From an uncultured Acetatifactor sp. (GTDB lineage: Bacteria > Bacillota > Clostridia > Lachnospirales > Lachnospiraceae), in assembly GCA_934433135.1 (NCBI GenBank), contig CAKRZO010000023.1:1-60072 (forward strand): DNA of 60,072 bases, given 5' to 3'. A program made the position numbers and the translations under genes. This document shows positions 24,823 to 34,109 of the stretch, one piece after another. The first letter of the stretch is position 1. Every line of letters begins with the position of its first letter. Below the pieces are notes generated by a model, which had not been told where the DNA came from, searched no databases, and saw only the letters and a program-made list of their open reading frames with translations.

Positions 24823-26499
24823 ATGAAAAAGAATTTTTGGAAAAAAGGTATCAACATCTTTCTGGCAGGGATCCTTGCGGTCGGAATGTTGAGCGGCTGC
24901 GGCAATAAGGAAACCAATTCTTCGGAATCTACTCCCGAAAAAGCGGAAAGCACCTCGGAAAAGCCGTCAGCGGAAGTTGCCTCGGAAAGTACGCAGACCA
25001 CACAGGAAGAGGGAATTACTTATCCTCTGGATACCGATGTTACTTTAAAAATAGCAACTTTTTCTCATGCTGCCGTAGATGCGAATTTTGAAGGGAAACA
25101 GGCAACTCCTTTTATAGAAGAACTGCAGAAGCGCACCGGTGTAAAAGTGGAACTGGTGGAATTATCCAATGATGCTTATAAGCTGCTTTTGACCGGAGGA
25201 GACATCGGTGATTATGATATCCTTTGGAATAATTATAATCTTCTTCCCGGTAGCCCGGAGGTATGTATTGAAGATGGGCTGATTCTTCCGCTGAATGATT
25301 ATATGGATGAATGCATGCCGGATTATAAAGCGGCTCTGGATAGTAAACTTGCCTATAAAAAGGGCGCAACTACACCGGAGGGATACGTTTTCGGTGCAGG
25401 AATGTTGAAAGAAAGCAAATATCTGCAGATTTCCACCGGCGTGATGGTCAGATGGGACTGGTTGGAAGATTTAAATATGGAGATTCCGGAAACCGCGGAT
25501 GAGTTTTACGATATGCTGGTTGCTTTCCGTGATCAGAAAGGTGCCGAAGTACCTCTTTCCATATCTTTAAGTCAGCTGACCAATCAGTTGCTGCAAGGTG
25601 AGATTGAAGGAGCTTTCGGAATTGCGTCCGCCGAATATTATGTAGAGGACGGTAAAGTACATTACGGTATAGCAGAGCCGGGAATGAAGGATGTTTATGC
25701 TTACCTGCATAAATTATACGAAGAGGGACTGTTGGATCCTGAATATGCAACTTTGGATAAGGCAACTGCTAAAGCAAACCTTCTGACCGGACGTTCCGGA
25801 GCAACTACCGGTGCAGTCGGAGGCGGAATCGGATCTTACATGAATGAAATGCAGGATGATCCGAAATTTAACCTCACCGGTGTTCCCAGTCTTGTTGCGA
25901 AAAAAGGTGATACACCGAAAATGGCGCTTGCAAGTACGGCTGTAAGTAATGTCTTTGCCTGTGTTCTGAAAAGTTGTAAGAACCCGGAAATCGCAGCCAA
26001 GTTCTTAAATTACGGCTATACCGAAGAAGGTATTAATTTCTGGAACTTCGGTATCGAAGGTGTCAGCTACAATATGGTGGACGGATATCCTACTTATACC
26101 GATCTGATTATGAAGAACCCGGATGGCTGGAGTGTTCAGCAGGCCATGGCTGCTTATAGTTTCGGCTACAGCGGAGCCATCAGCATTCAGCAGGATGAAT
26201 ATATGGAACAGTATTCTGCACTGCCCGGACAGAAGAAAGCCTTGGAAATGTGGACCAAAGCCGACATCGATACATATCAGCTGCCGCCGGTTACCATTTC
26301 AACGGAAGATAACGACGAATATAGCAGAATTAACTCGGAAGTCTGGACTTATTATGAGCAGATGCTGGTTGCTTATATCAACGGCACAAAATCTCTGGAT
26401 GATTTTGAAAGTGAATATTTAGGTACCTTAAAGAACCTGAATGTTGACAGAATGATTGAAATTATGCAGAAGGCATATGACGAGTATATGGCAAAATAG
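24823..26499 (+). CDS. Extracellular solute-binding lipoprotein of importer 2
   Basis: A 558-aa binding protein. Its signal peptide ends in the lipobox LSGC (Cys near 28), followed by a Ser/Glu/Thr linker and a family 1-type sugar-binding domain resembling LplA-like proteins. The ATG at 24823 is preceded by AGGAAAGG; a GTG 24 nt upstream would add residues before a complete signal peptide and is unlikely. It is the first gene of importer 2, behind the AraC-type promoter at 24627. A hairpin follows immediately (26517-26539), probably lowering expression of the permeases relative to this protein. Ligand unknown. Confidence 0.93.
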   Translation: MKKNFWKKGINIFLAGILAVGMLSGCGNKETNSSESTPEKAESTSEKPSAEVASESTQTTQEEGITYPLDTDVTLKIATFSHAAVDANFEGKQATPFIEELQKRTGVKVELVELSNDAYKLLLTGGDIGDYDILWNNYNLLPGSPEVCIEDGLILPLNDYMDECMPDYKAALDSKLAYKKGATTPEGYVFGAGMLKESKYLQISTGVMVRWDWLEDLNMEIPETADEFYDMLVAFRDQKGAEVPLSISLSQLTNQLLQGEIEGAFGIASAEYYVEDGKVHYGIAEPGMKDVYAYLHKLYEEGLLDPEYATLDKATAKANLLTGRSGATTGAVGGGIGSYMNEMQDDPKFNLTGVPSLVAKKGDTPKMALASTAVSNVFACVLKSCKNPEIAAKFLNYGYTEEGINFWNFGIEGVSYNMVDGYPTYTDLIMKNPDGWSVQQAMAAYSFGYSGAISIQQDEYMEQYSALPGQKKALEMWTKADIDTYQLPPVTISTEDNDEYSRINSEVWTYYEQMLVAYINGTKSLDDFESEYLGTLKNLNVDRMIEIMQKAYDEYMAK

Positions 26500-26516
26500 A
26501 GGAAAGTGCAAACAGG

Positions 26517-26539
26517 GGAGGGAGAGAAATACTCCCTCC
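26517..26539 (+). promoter_or_regulatory. Intercistronic hairpin after binding-protein gene
   Basis: Perfect 8-bp stem GGAGGGAG / CTCCCTCC with a 7-nt loop, 17 nt after the stop and without a clear T run. Such hairpins commonly protect the upstream mRNA or partly terminate, giving more binding protein than permease. Confidence 0.7.
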
Positions 26540-26607
26540 TCTCTTACAAAGAAAAGTACGGAAGTAATTTCCGAATTCCGACCGGTATGTGTGTTAGGAG
26601 TGTAAAT

Positions 26608-27543
26608 ATGAAGAGTGGAAAGACTGGCTGGAAAAAACGTTTCAGCAGAGATATAAAAAAATACTGGAAGGCATATTTACTGGTTCTTCCGGTGGTAATT
26701 TACTTTATTTTATTTAAATTCAAACCATTGTATGGTATTTTGATTGCCTTTAAAGATTATCGCCCGACACGGGGAATCTGGGAAAGCTCCTGGACAGATC
26801 ATTACGGCTTTAAATATTTTCTGGATTTTCTGAATACTTATTATTTCTGGCGGCTGCTGGGAAATACTTTGAGAATCAGCCTGTCGTGCCTGCTCTTCGG
26901 ATGGCCGGCACCGATCATTCTGGCTCTTTTCTTAAATGAATTAAAGAGTGAAAAATTTAAACGAATTACGCAGACCGTTTCCTATCTGCCACATTTTATA
27001 TCAACGGTAATTATCTGCGGTATGATCAACCTTTTTGTATCCAAAAACGGATTTATTACCCAGTTTCTGAATCTGTTCGGCTATCCGGAACAATCCTTGC
27101 TTTCCGATCCGAATCTGTTTGTACCGATTTATGTCATTTCCAATATCTGGGCAGGCTGCGGCTGGGGAACTATTATTTATCTGGCTGCATTGTCGGGAAT
27201 CGACGGTGAATTGTATGACGCTGCCAGAATTGACGGCGCCAATCGTTGGAAGCAGACTTTGCATGTTACCCTTCCCGGAATATCCGGTACGATGATTATT
27301 ATGTTACTCTTAAGAATGGGGTCCATTATGACCCTCGGTCATGAAAAGATAATGCTTTTGTATAATCCCGGAACGTATAAAACTGCAGATGTGATTTCCA
27401 CCTATGTATACCGGAGCGGCATTTTAAATAATCAGTACAGCTACAGCACGGCAATCGGTATTTTCAACAATGTCATTAATTTTATTGTAGTTATGATTTT
27501 TAATAAAATCAGTAAAAAGGTGACGGATATAGGTATCTGGTAA
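26608..27543 (+). CDS. CUT1 sugar ABC importer permease, LplB-like
   Basis: A 311-aa inner-membrane permease of importer 2. The signature LplB N-terminus is visible (YLLVLPVVIYFILFKFKPLY then GILIAFKDYRP), with six membrane segments and the EAA loop ELYDAARIDGANRWKQT. The ATG at 26608 with TTAGGAG upstream is the likely start; the frame extends to 26506 but that part overlaps the hairpin. It shares clear similarity with the permease at 55768 of importer 3, indicating related transport systems. No ATPase is encoded nearby. Confidence 0.94.
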   Translation: MKSGKTGWKKRFSRDIKKYWKAYLLVLPVVIYFILFKFKPLYGILIAFKDYRPTRGIWESSWTDHYGFKYFLDFLNTYYFWRLLGNTLRISLSCLLFGWPAPIILALFLNELKSEKFKRITQTVSYLPHFISTVIICGMINLFVSKNGFITQFLNLFGYPEQSLLSDPNLFVPIYVISNIWAGCGWGTIIYLAALSGIDGELYDAARIDGANRWKQTLHVTLPGISGTMIIMLLLRMGSIMTLGHEKIMLLYNPGTYKTADVISTYVYRSGILNNQYSYSTAIGIFNNVINFIVVMIFNKISKKVTDIGIW

Positions 27544-27553
27544 GGAGGAGAAA

Positions 27554-28420
27554 ATGAAAAAGAAGATAACAGGGGAAAAAATATTCGATGTTTTCAACGT
27601 TATATTTATGTTGATGGTAATCGTGGCAACAGCATACCCGTTTCTCTATGTTGTGATGGCATCCTTCAGTGATCCGTCCGCACTGGCAAAGTATCAGGGC
27701 CTTTTGATCGTACCGTTAAAGCCGATCACGCTGGAGGCATACGCCATGACATTTAAACTGCCTCAGCTGTTAAAAGGATTCCTGAATACCTTTTTTGTAG
27801 TCGGAGTCGGTGTGGCGGTAAATATGGTTATGACAACATTGGGCGCCTACTTCTTGAGCATGGACGGCCCTATATGGAAAGATGTCATAGCTTTTATGGT
27901 GGTTTTTACCATGTATTTTTCCGGCGGAATGATCCCTTCCTATCTGAACGTAAGGGATCTTGGGTTGATGGACAGCAGGTGGGCATTGATCCTGCCGGGA
28001 GCGATTAATGTAACGAATATGATCATTTTAAGAACTGCATTTCAATCGGTTCCGAAGAGTCTGAAGGAAGCGGCGGAAATAGACGGAGCCTCTGTGATCC
28101 AGATCCTGTTTAAAGTCATGCTGCCTCTGGCAAAATCCACATTGGCCGTTTTGATTCTGTATTATGGAGTAGAGTATTGGAATTCCTGGTTTGAAGCGTC
28201 TATCTATCTGATCGACAAAAATAAATATCCGATACAGTTAATTGTACAGAATCTGTTAAGTTCCCTGACTTCCATGGAAGATCTGGGAGATCTGACACAG
28301 TATATTGAATTAGTCCGGTATGCATTGATGGTTGTAACAACGCTTCCCATTTTGATCTTATATCCTTTCTTGCAGAAATATTTTGAGAAGGGCGTTATGA
28401 TCGGTGCCTTGAAGGGATAA
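27554..28420 (+). CDS. CUT1 sugar ABC importer permease, LplC-like
   Basis: A 288-aa second permease of importer 2, 10 nt after the first, with AAGGAGGAG before the ATG. Membrane segments, the EAA loop SLKEAAEIDGASVIQILFK and the family C-terminus KYFEKGVMIGALKG are present. It should form the channel together with the LplB-like partner. The next gene starts 29 nt downstream, so transcription continues into the hydrolase and transporter genes. Confidence 0.94.
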   Translation: MKKKITGEKIFDVFNVIFMLMVIVATAYPFLYVVMASFSDPSALAKYQGLLIVPLKPITLEAYAMTFKLPQLLKGFLNTFFVVGVGVAVNMVMTTLGAYFLSMDGPIWKDVIAFMVVFTMYFSGGMIPSYLNVRDLGLMDSRWALILPGAINVTNMIILRTAFQSVPKSLKEAAEIDGASVIQILFKVMLPLAKSTLAVLILYYGVEYWNSWFEASIYLIDKNKYPIQLIVQNLLSSLTSMEDLGDLTQYIELVRYALMVVTTLPILILYPFLQKYFEKGVMIGALKG

Positions 28421-28449
28421 GTGTGTACAGGGAAAAGGAGTATTCCGAT

Positions 28450-29505
28450 ATGCAATACAAAGGTAAAAATATATACGAAGAAAATCCGTCCGCTGCCGAT
28501 TTTTACAGACAAAAATATGTGGATTCCATCGGAAGATATCTTTCCGAATTGGAAGCGGAGGCTTACGGAAACCGGGAGAAATTCATGCTTGCCCGTAATT
28601 TTCCGAAGACAATAGAGTTCTATCGGGAAAATTACATAAAAATGCTGGGTACGCCGCTTACGGATTACAAAAAAAGTGTCCCTGATGTAAAAAGGGAATC
28701 TGTTACAAGTGATGACGTCTGCAAAATATACCGGCTGAGCATTGAGACGATGGAACAGTTTTACTTCTACGGTATGCTTATGATCCCTCACGGTATTGAA
28801 AGGGCACCGCTTGTCATTGCCCAGCACGGCGGATATGGGACTCCGGAATTATGCAGCGATATGCATGGTAAAAATAATTATAACCATATGGTTCAGAGAC
28901 TGCTGGAAAGAGGGGTGATTGTATTTGCGCCTCAGTTGCTGCTGTGGAATACGGGAGAAGCTCTTGAAACCGCACCGTCCTATTCCGTAAGTTATAACCG
29001 GGAGGAAACAGACAATAAGCTGAAGCATTACGGATCCAGTATAACGGCACTTGAAATTTATAATATAAAGCGTTCCATAGATTATCTGGAAACGCTTGAC
29101 TGCGTAAAAGCAGATAAAATCGGCATGATGGGATTGTCGTACGGAGGATTTTTCACCCTTTATACCATGGCAGCCGATACAAGAATTGTATCCGGTTATT
29201 CCTGCGGTTGTTTTAATGACAGGACAAAATTTGACACGGTGGACTGGACATGGAAGAATTCCGGTAATACCTACCATGATGCGGAAGTCGCCGGTTTGTG
29301 CGCACCGAGAAGACTATATCTGGAAGTGGGGAAGTCCGATGAGGTATTTGACTATCAATATGCCGTGAAGGAAGCAGCACGGGTAACCAAATATTTTAAT
29401 GCGTTTCATGCACAAGAGAAGGTACGTTTTCATGTCTGGGACGGAGGACACAAAGTAAATTCCGATAACGAAGGGCTTCATTTCTTTTTGGAAGATTTCT
29501 TTTGA
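28450..29505 (+). CDS. Alpha/beta hydrolase, probable carbohydrate esterase
   Basis: A 351-aa cytosolic alpha/beta hydrolase. The nucleophile elbow is GLSYGG, the oxyanion-side HGGYG follows PLVIAQ, and the catalytic His is in WDGGHKVN near the C-terminus; the acid is likely in the EVGKSDEVFD segment. The overall pattern resembles acetyl-ester hydrolases of the dienelactone-hydrolase/CE7-like group. The ATG at 28450 has AAAAGGAG at ideal distance; a GTG 27 nt upstream overlaps that site. In this operon it would remove ester groups from imported oligosaccharides; substrate unproven. Confidence 0.85.
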   Translation: MQYKGKNIYEENPSAADFYRQKYVDSIGRYLSELEAEAYGNREKFMLARNFPKTIEFYRENYIKMLGTPLTDYKKSVPDVKRESVTSDDVCKIYRLSIETMEQFYFYGMLMIPHGIERAPLVIAQHGGYGTPELCSDMHGKNNYNHMVQRLLERGVIVFAPQLLLWNTGEALETAPSYSVSYNREETDNKLKHYGSSITALEIYNIKRSIDYLETLDCVKADKIGMMGLSYGGFFTLYTMAADTRIVSGYSCGCFNDRTKFDTVDWTWKNSGNTYHDAEVAGLCAPRRLYLEVGKSDEVFDYQYAVKEAARVTKYFNAFHAQEKVRFHVWDGGHKVNSDNEGLHFFLEDFF

Positions 29506-29549
29506 AAAAACGGAATCATAAAGAACAGAAAAAAAGAGAGAAAACACAG

Positions 29550-30404
29550 ATGAACTTTTTATGGCTTTTTTTGAGTTTATCCCTGGAAACGGGGAAAAAT
29601 ATTTTCTCAAATAATTTCGGAAAAAAATATTTAAAAAGCAACACGGATGTCTACCAATTTAATATGCTGCTTTATATCGCTTCCTTTATTACACTTACCT
29701 TGACAGGACATTTCAGGGCTTCCTTGTTTACGATCATGACATCCTTTCTATTTGCTATTGTAACAGCAGCATCCCAGCTGTTCTTTTTAAAAGCATTAAA
29801 GTACGGACCGATGTCGTTTACTACCTTTATACAGTGCAGCAGTCTGGTTATTCCTGTATTGTACGGCATTCTGATATTGAAGGAGAAAATGACGGCTTTA
29901 CAGGGGATTGCATTACCTTTGCTACTGATTGCCATGGCATTGGTCTTGGGAATCAAAAAGGAGAAGGTTCACTCTAAATGGCTCTCATTTTCTTTACTTG
30001 CAATGCTGTTTACCGGTTTGATCGGAGTGATGCAGACCGTACACCAGACATCGGATTATCGGGAGGAATTGCTTGCTTTTTTGACGTGGGCTTTTTTATT
30101 TGCCGGTGTATTCAATGTAATACTTTGGAGTTGTGAAAGCAAAAACGGATGTACAGGTCTTTCCGTGAAAAGTTGTGCGGCAATTCAGGCAGGACTTTCC
30201 GGAGTATTTATGGGAATTGTGAATATTATTAATCTATATCTTGCGGGAGTTATGCCGAAAGTATTGTTTTATCCGGTTTCAAACGGAGGATTGATTTTTA
30301 TGACTTCTCTTTGCGGAGTGATTCTTTTTAAGGAAAAGCTAAGTATCAAACAATGGATCGGCATGCTGCTGGGAATAGCTGCGATGTGTTGCCTTGGCAT
30401 ATAA
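29550..30404 (+). CDS. DMT-superfamily (EamA-like) transporter
   Basis: A 284-aa inner-membrane protein with about ten hydrophobic segments and the internal two-fold pattern of EamA carriers: the end of each half carries a short glycine-rich segment after a lysine-rich turn (LILKEKMTALQGIALPLL and ILFKEKLSIKQWIGMLLG). Such proteins move small metabolites. Presence in a glycan operon hints at export of an unusable sugar or entry of a monosaccharide, but no substrate can be inferred. The start at 29550 is chosen over a TTG at 29502 that overlaps the previous stop. Confidence 0.85.
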   Translation: MNFLWLFLSLSLETGKNIFSNNFGKKYLKSNTDVYQFNMLLYIASFITLTLTGHFRASLFTIMTSFLFAIVTAASQLFFLKALKYGPMSFTTFIQCSSLVIPVLYGILILKEKMTALQGIALPLLLIAMALVLGIKKEKVHSKWLSFSLLAMLFTGLIGVMQTVHQTSDYREELLAFLTWAFLFAGVFNVILWSCESKNGCTGLSVKSCAAIQAGLSGVFMGIVNIINLYLAGVMPKVLFYPVSNGGLIFMTSLCGVILFKEKLSIKQWIGMLLGIAAMCCLGI

Positions 30405-30519
30405 CAAAAACAGGGTGGTAACCAAGCGGTATACCATGACCGATGTCATTGGCATGGAAAAGGCAGCAGAAGACCAAAAGGAAGACCAAAAGGAAGAACA
30501 ACAGCAGAAGGAAAGGCGG

Positions 30520-32538
30520 ATGAAGGGTAAAAATATGAGCAGATTTTCCGGAGAACGTTTCAAAGGTGTAATTGATGTTACGAAGCCACCCTATAATGCA
30601 GATAATACCGGAAAGATTGATTGTACAAAAATACTTCAACAAATTCTTGACGATATTCTGGCGGAGAATATCAGAGGAATGAAAGAAACATACGATAAGC
30701 TGATGGCAATGCCGGATCCCAATGCAAAAATCAGTTTTGAAATCTGCAAAAACGACGGTATCCCGGATGTTATTTTTCCGGAAAGGCTGCCCTATGGGAA
30801 AATCATTTATTTTTCAAATGGTACTTATCTGGTAAGCGACACCGTTTCCTATTCTCATGAGAATTTATGTAATATTGTATTGGGGCTTCCGGGCTATGAG
30901 TTAAGCCGGCAGATTTATTTCAAAGGGGAAAGTCGGGACGGAGTTACCATAAAGTTGAAGGACTATTGCCCGGGGTTCGAATACGGTGCCGATAAACCGG
31001 TTGTCAGCTTTATGCGTGGGGAGATGTCTAACGTTGCAATGACGAATACCTTTGAAGATATTACGATAGATATCGGTGAGGGTAACAGCGGCGCATCCGG
31101 GATGGTCTTTTTCGCGAATAATACGGGAAGTATTAAAAATGTCCGGATTATCTCGTCCGATCCGGAATACAGAGGGTATGCAGGTCTGGAAATCCGACAT
31201 GAAATCATATCCGGCTGTTATGTCCGGAATTTGGAAGTGATCGGCTTTCGATACGGAATTCGAATAATTCCTGCGAGACATTATGTTACGTTAGAGCATA
31301 TTAAACTAAAACATCAGAAAAAGGCCGGGATCTTTATCAATAATACAATGGTAATGATAAAAGAGATCTGCAGTATAAACTTGGTACCGGCCGTAAGAAT
31401 CGATGGGAATCTGGCTCATGTTATTGTTACGGACGGAGAACTTCTGGGAGGGCATCCGCTGGACTGTGGAATTGTATACAGTCTTGGCAGCTGTTATGTC
31501 CGGAATGTCCGCTCCGAAGGGTACAAAAGCCCGGTCGGCTTCCGGGAATTTCCGCGTGTGGATGGAAACTATGTTTCTGAGTTTTCCAATGAAGATACGT
31601 ATTCCTTATTTGACGGGAAAGGCCGGACTCTTAATCTGCAGGCAGAAGAGGTTCCGGATATCCCATGGACTTGTGAAGAGACGCAAAAAGCATTTTCAGA
31701 TGAGTATGGAGCCGTCGGAGACGGAATTTGTGACGATACAAAGGCCATCCAAGAGCTCATGAACAGCGGGAAAAAAGAGATCTTTTTTCATCCGGGAGAA
31801 TATTTGATTAACGATACTATTGTCATACCTTCTTCCGTTGAGAGAGTCAATTTTATGTATTGCAGTCTTGCTGCCGGAGAAAAACTCAAAACCGATGTCA
31901 GGAGTGTTTTTTGCGTGACCGGCGAAAGTAAGATCCCTCTTGTGATAGAAGATGTGTTTGCATGGGAAAAATTTTACGGCAGATTTCATTTTATAGAACA
32001 TGCAGGTACAAGGACGTTGATTCTGAGTGATTTACATATACAAACGGCAGCACTTTATTTTAATTCGAAAGAGGGAGGAAAAGTATTTATCGAGAACTGT
32101 GCCTGCACAGTGGGGGATGATGCCTATCGTGAAATCTGTCCGTTTGCATTCATCGGACAGACAGTTTATGCCCGTAACATCAATCCGGAAAGAGCAGAAT
32201 GCGAAATTTTAAACGATCATGGTTCACTTTGGATGATGGGATTTAAGACAGAGGGCTATGGGACAACGGTTCGTACGATCAACGGCGGTATTACAGAGAT
32301 TTTAGGTGGCGTTGCAAGTATGGGTGAAAATAAAGAGCTGCCTGTTATTGTAAATGAAAATTCCGATGTATCGGCTATTCTGTCTACAAACGGGTACTGG
32401 CCGGAGCATATCTTCCGGTATGCCGTAAAAGAAGTCAGGGGAGAACAGACCCGTTTTATCGGGTATAAGGAGCTTCCCATGAGATTGCTGAATTGCTTTA
32501 AGCTGCCGCTGTATTCCGGTTACGGAAAAAGGGATTGA
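30520..32538 (+). CDS. Pectate-lyase-superfamily right-handed beta-helix protein
   Basis: About 672 aa. Two modules resembling the Pectate_lyase_3 family are seen: one starting FKGVIDVTKPPYNADNTG followed by FSNGTYLVSDTVSY, and a second starting DEYGAVGDGICDDTKAIQ with FHPGEYLINDTIVI. Between and after them are repeated short beta-strands typical of a right-handed helix. Catalytic residues differ among polygalacturonases, rhamnogalacturonases and GH55-type enzymes, so the activity is not decided. No signal peptide, hence cytoplasmic. The start is uncertain: ATGs at 30520 (AGGAAAGG upstream) and 30535 (GAAGGG upstream) are both fair. The 115 nt before it encode only a Glu/Lys/Gln-rich unconserved run. 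Confidence 0.8.
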   Translation: MKGKNMSRFSGERFKGVIDVTKPPYNADNTGKIDCTKILQQILDDILAENIRGMKETYDKLMAMPDPNAKISFEICKNDGIPDVIFPERLPYGKIIYFSNGTYLVSDTVSYSHENLCNIVLGLPGYELSRQIYFKGESRDGVTIKLKDYCPGFEYGADKPVVSFMRGEMSNVAMTNTFEDITIDIGEGNSGASGMVFFANNTGSIKNVRIISSDPEYRGYAGLEIRHEIISGCYVRNLEVIGFRYGIRIIPARHYVTLEHIKLKHQKKAGIFINNTMVMIKEICSINLVPAVRIDGNLAHVIVTDGELLGGHPLDCGIVYSLGSCYVRNVRSEGYKSPVGFREFPRVDGNYVSEFSNEDTYSLFDGKGRTLNLQAEEVPDIPWTCEETQKAFSDEYGAVGDGICDDTKAIQELMNSGKKEIFFHPGEYLINDTIVIPSSVERVNFMYCSLAAGEKLKTDVRSVFCVTGESKIPLVIEDVFAWEKFYGRFHFIEHAGTRTLILSDLHIQTAALYFNSKEGGKVFIENCACTVGDDAYREICPFAFIGQTVYARNINPERAECEILNDHGSLWMMGFKTEGYGTTVRTINGGITEILGGVASMGENKELPVIVNENSDVSAILSTNGYWPEHIFRYAVKEVRGEQTRFIGYKELPMRLLNCFKLPLYSGYGKRD

Positions 32539-32623
32539 GAAGAAGTAAAAAGTGTAGTTGAGAATAATAGAAAGAAGATTTTCGTTTGAAAACCAGTTAA
32601 AAGTTTACGGGAGGAAAGCAGTG

Positions 32624-33868
32624 ATGTATGGATTTAAATTAGCAGATTACGTGCCGGTTCCGGAACCGGCTCATACAGACCGGATCGTGGCATGTCATTA
32701 TTACCCGGGCTGGCAGAAGGATGGCTTTGTAGCACATAAGGGTTTTTATGATCTTCGGGAGTATCCGGAACGCACTCCTATCATGGGGTATTATCAGGAA
32801 TCCGACTCTGAAGCTACGGACTGGCAAATTAAATGGGCGGCGGAACATGGGATCAATTGCTTTATTTACTGTTGGTATCGATTTAAAGAAAATGTCGGAA
32901 AGCCGGTAACAAGGGAAGGAATCCGGCTTGCGGATGCCGTTCATGATGGATTATTTCATGCAAAGTTTCGAGATTTTATGAAATTTTCCATCATGTGGGA
33001 ATGTGACACTGCCTGGGGAAAAGCAGCGGATGAACAGGATCTGCTTGATCACATTCTGCCATACTGGGCGGAAAATTATTTTTCCGGGAATTATCTGACC
33101 GTAGGAAATAAGCCGTACGTATTTGTATACGCGCCGGAAAAGCTGATAGAAGCGTTTGGATCAGTCGATGCATGCGCACAGGCACTTGGTAAGGCAAATG
33201 AGCGTATAAAAGATTATGGTTATGATGGCATTGTATTTTTTGCGGATAACAATTCCATGGACGAAACTTCGCAGGAAATTCTGATGCAGGCCGGATTTAC
33301 ATGTTCGTTCCAGTATTGCTGGGATATTATTATAGACAAAGATCCTGACCGACCGGACAAGGAATTTGTTGTGGTTCCGGATGATATCATGAAAGAATAT
33401 ATTACAAACAATTATAATCTGCCGGAAGAGTATGCTGTAGATACCCTGCTTAAAATGATGCGACATCGACAGCAATATTATTCGAATACCAGCGTCATTA
33501 CGGTATCTTCCATGCGGGATTCCACACCCTGGTTCCATCTTCCCCAAATATGTCCCAATGGGCCGATGGGACCGGTTGCAAAATATACGCTTTCGCCTGC
33601 ATCTTGGAAGAAATTATTGGAAGGTGCCAAAAGAATAATGGATGCTTACCCGGAAAACAGTCTGGGGAGGAGCATGATTCTGATCGACAATTGGAATGAA
33701 TATTCCGAAGGACACTATATTGCACCGACATTAGGAGCCGGTTTTCAATATCTGCAGGCATTGCGTGAAGTCTTTACAAGCTGTGATAATCTGCCGGATT
33801 ACCGTACTCCGCAGCTTCTCGGACTGGGACCATATGATGGGGCATGGAAGAAAGGAAGCAAGGATTAA
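32624..33868 (+). CDS. GH99/WbsX-like protein, putative endo-acting mannosidase-type hydrolase
   Basis: A 414-aa protein with the WbsX/GH99-like TIM-barrel signatures: ACHYYPGWQ, GYYQESDSEATDWQIKWAAE, HGINCFIYCWYRF and near the C-terminus IDNWNEYSEGHYIAPT, where Glu residues of the active cleft lie. Related proteins occur in O-antigen and capsule loci as glycosyltransferase-associated WbsX and, in glycan utilisation loci, as presumed hydrolases; GH99 itself acts on alpha-mannosides. Here the catabolic setting favours hydrolysis. The ATG at 32624 has GGGAGGAAAG upstream. It is the last gene of the importer 2 operon, with structured sequence downstream. Confidence 0.8.
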   Translation: MYGFKLADYVPVPEPAHTDRIVACHYYPGWQKDGFVAHKGFYDLREYPERTPIMGYYQESDSEATDWQIKWAAEHGINCFIYCWYRFKENVGKPVTREGIRLADAVHDGLFHAKFRDFMKFSIMWECDTAWGKAADEQDLLDHILPYWAENYFSGNYLTVGNKPYVFVYAPEKLIEAFGSVDACAQALGKANERIKDYGYDGIVFFADNNSMDETSQEILMQAGFTCSFQYCWDIIIDKDPDRPDKEFVVVPDDIMKEYITNNYNLPEEYAVDTLLKMMRHRQQYYSNTSVITVSSMRDSTPWFHLPQICPNGPMGPVAKYTLSPASWKKLLEGAKRIMDAYPENSLGRSMILIDNWNEYSEGHYIAPTLGAGFQYLQALREVFTSCDNLPDYRTPQLLGLGPYDGAWKKGSKD

Positions 33869-33878
33869 CTTAACTTAC

Positions 33879-33980
33879 AAACTTATTATACGAGGAGATT
33901 GAGTCTGCCCTTAGAAACCTGTTATTAATATATTTGCAATATAGTAACAGTTTATAAGTTTATCCCGGGTAGTCTCCCGG
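33879..33980 (+). terminator. Structured 3' region / probable terminator
   Basis: Nested inverted repeats follow the GH99-like gene: AAACTTAT (33879) with ATAAGTTT (33954), enclosing AAACCTGTTATTA with TAGTAACAGTTT (33915-33953), then a CCGGG/CCCGG hairpin (33965-33980). There is no long T run, so termination efficiency is uncertain. Confidence 0.5.
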
Positions 33981-33985
33981 CATTC

Positions 33986-34014
33986 TTGACATCGTAATAT
34001 CGGCATTGTACAAT
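33986..34014 (+). promoter_or_regulatory. Sigma-A promoter for AraC regulator at 34110
   Basis: Consensus TTGACA (33986-33991), 17-bp spacer, TACAAT (34009-34014). Transcription would begin near 34021, leaving a leader of about 90 nt. Confidence 0.82.
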
Positions 34015-34028
34015 AAAAAAGTTCACAC

Positions 34029-34103
34029 GGCTATTTGTGCCGCAGGCGTCACAAAGTAGCCCTGGTCAAATCCCTTCGATGCTAAAGCGTCTGCGGAATG
34101 GAG
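34029..34103 (+). promoter_or_regulatory. Leader RNA with predicted pseudoknot next to the ribosome binding site
   Basis: An 11-bp hairpin (34029-34039 with 34050-34061, one bulged G) has a 10-nt loop, CCGCAGGCGT (34040-34049). All ten loop bases can pair with GCGTCTGCGG (34087-34096), including two G-U pairs, which abuts the GGAG of the AraC gene. This gives an H-type pseudoknot that could gate translation. No known riboswitch class was recognised. Confidence 0.5.
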
Positions 34104-34109
34104 ATTAAG

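Noticed and set aside
26506..26607. An in-frame N-terminal extension of the importer 2 permease.
   Set aside because: It covers an intercistronic hairpin, lacks a good ribosome site, and the encoded residues are unlike LplB starts; the ATG at 26608 has TTAGGAG.
30394..30519. Possible extra N-terminus of the beta-helix protein, Glu/Gln/Lys-rich, with a short AGACCAAAAGGA tandem repeat.
   Set aside because: It starts at TTG inside the previous gene, and the composition looks like noncoding A-rich spacer; the conserved domain begins right after the later ATGs.
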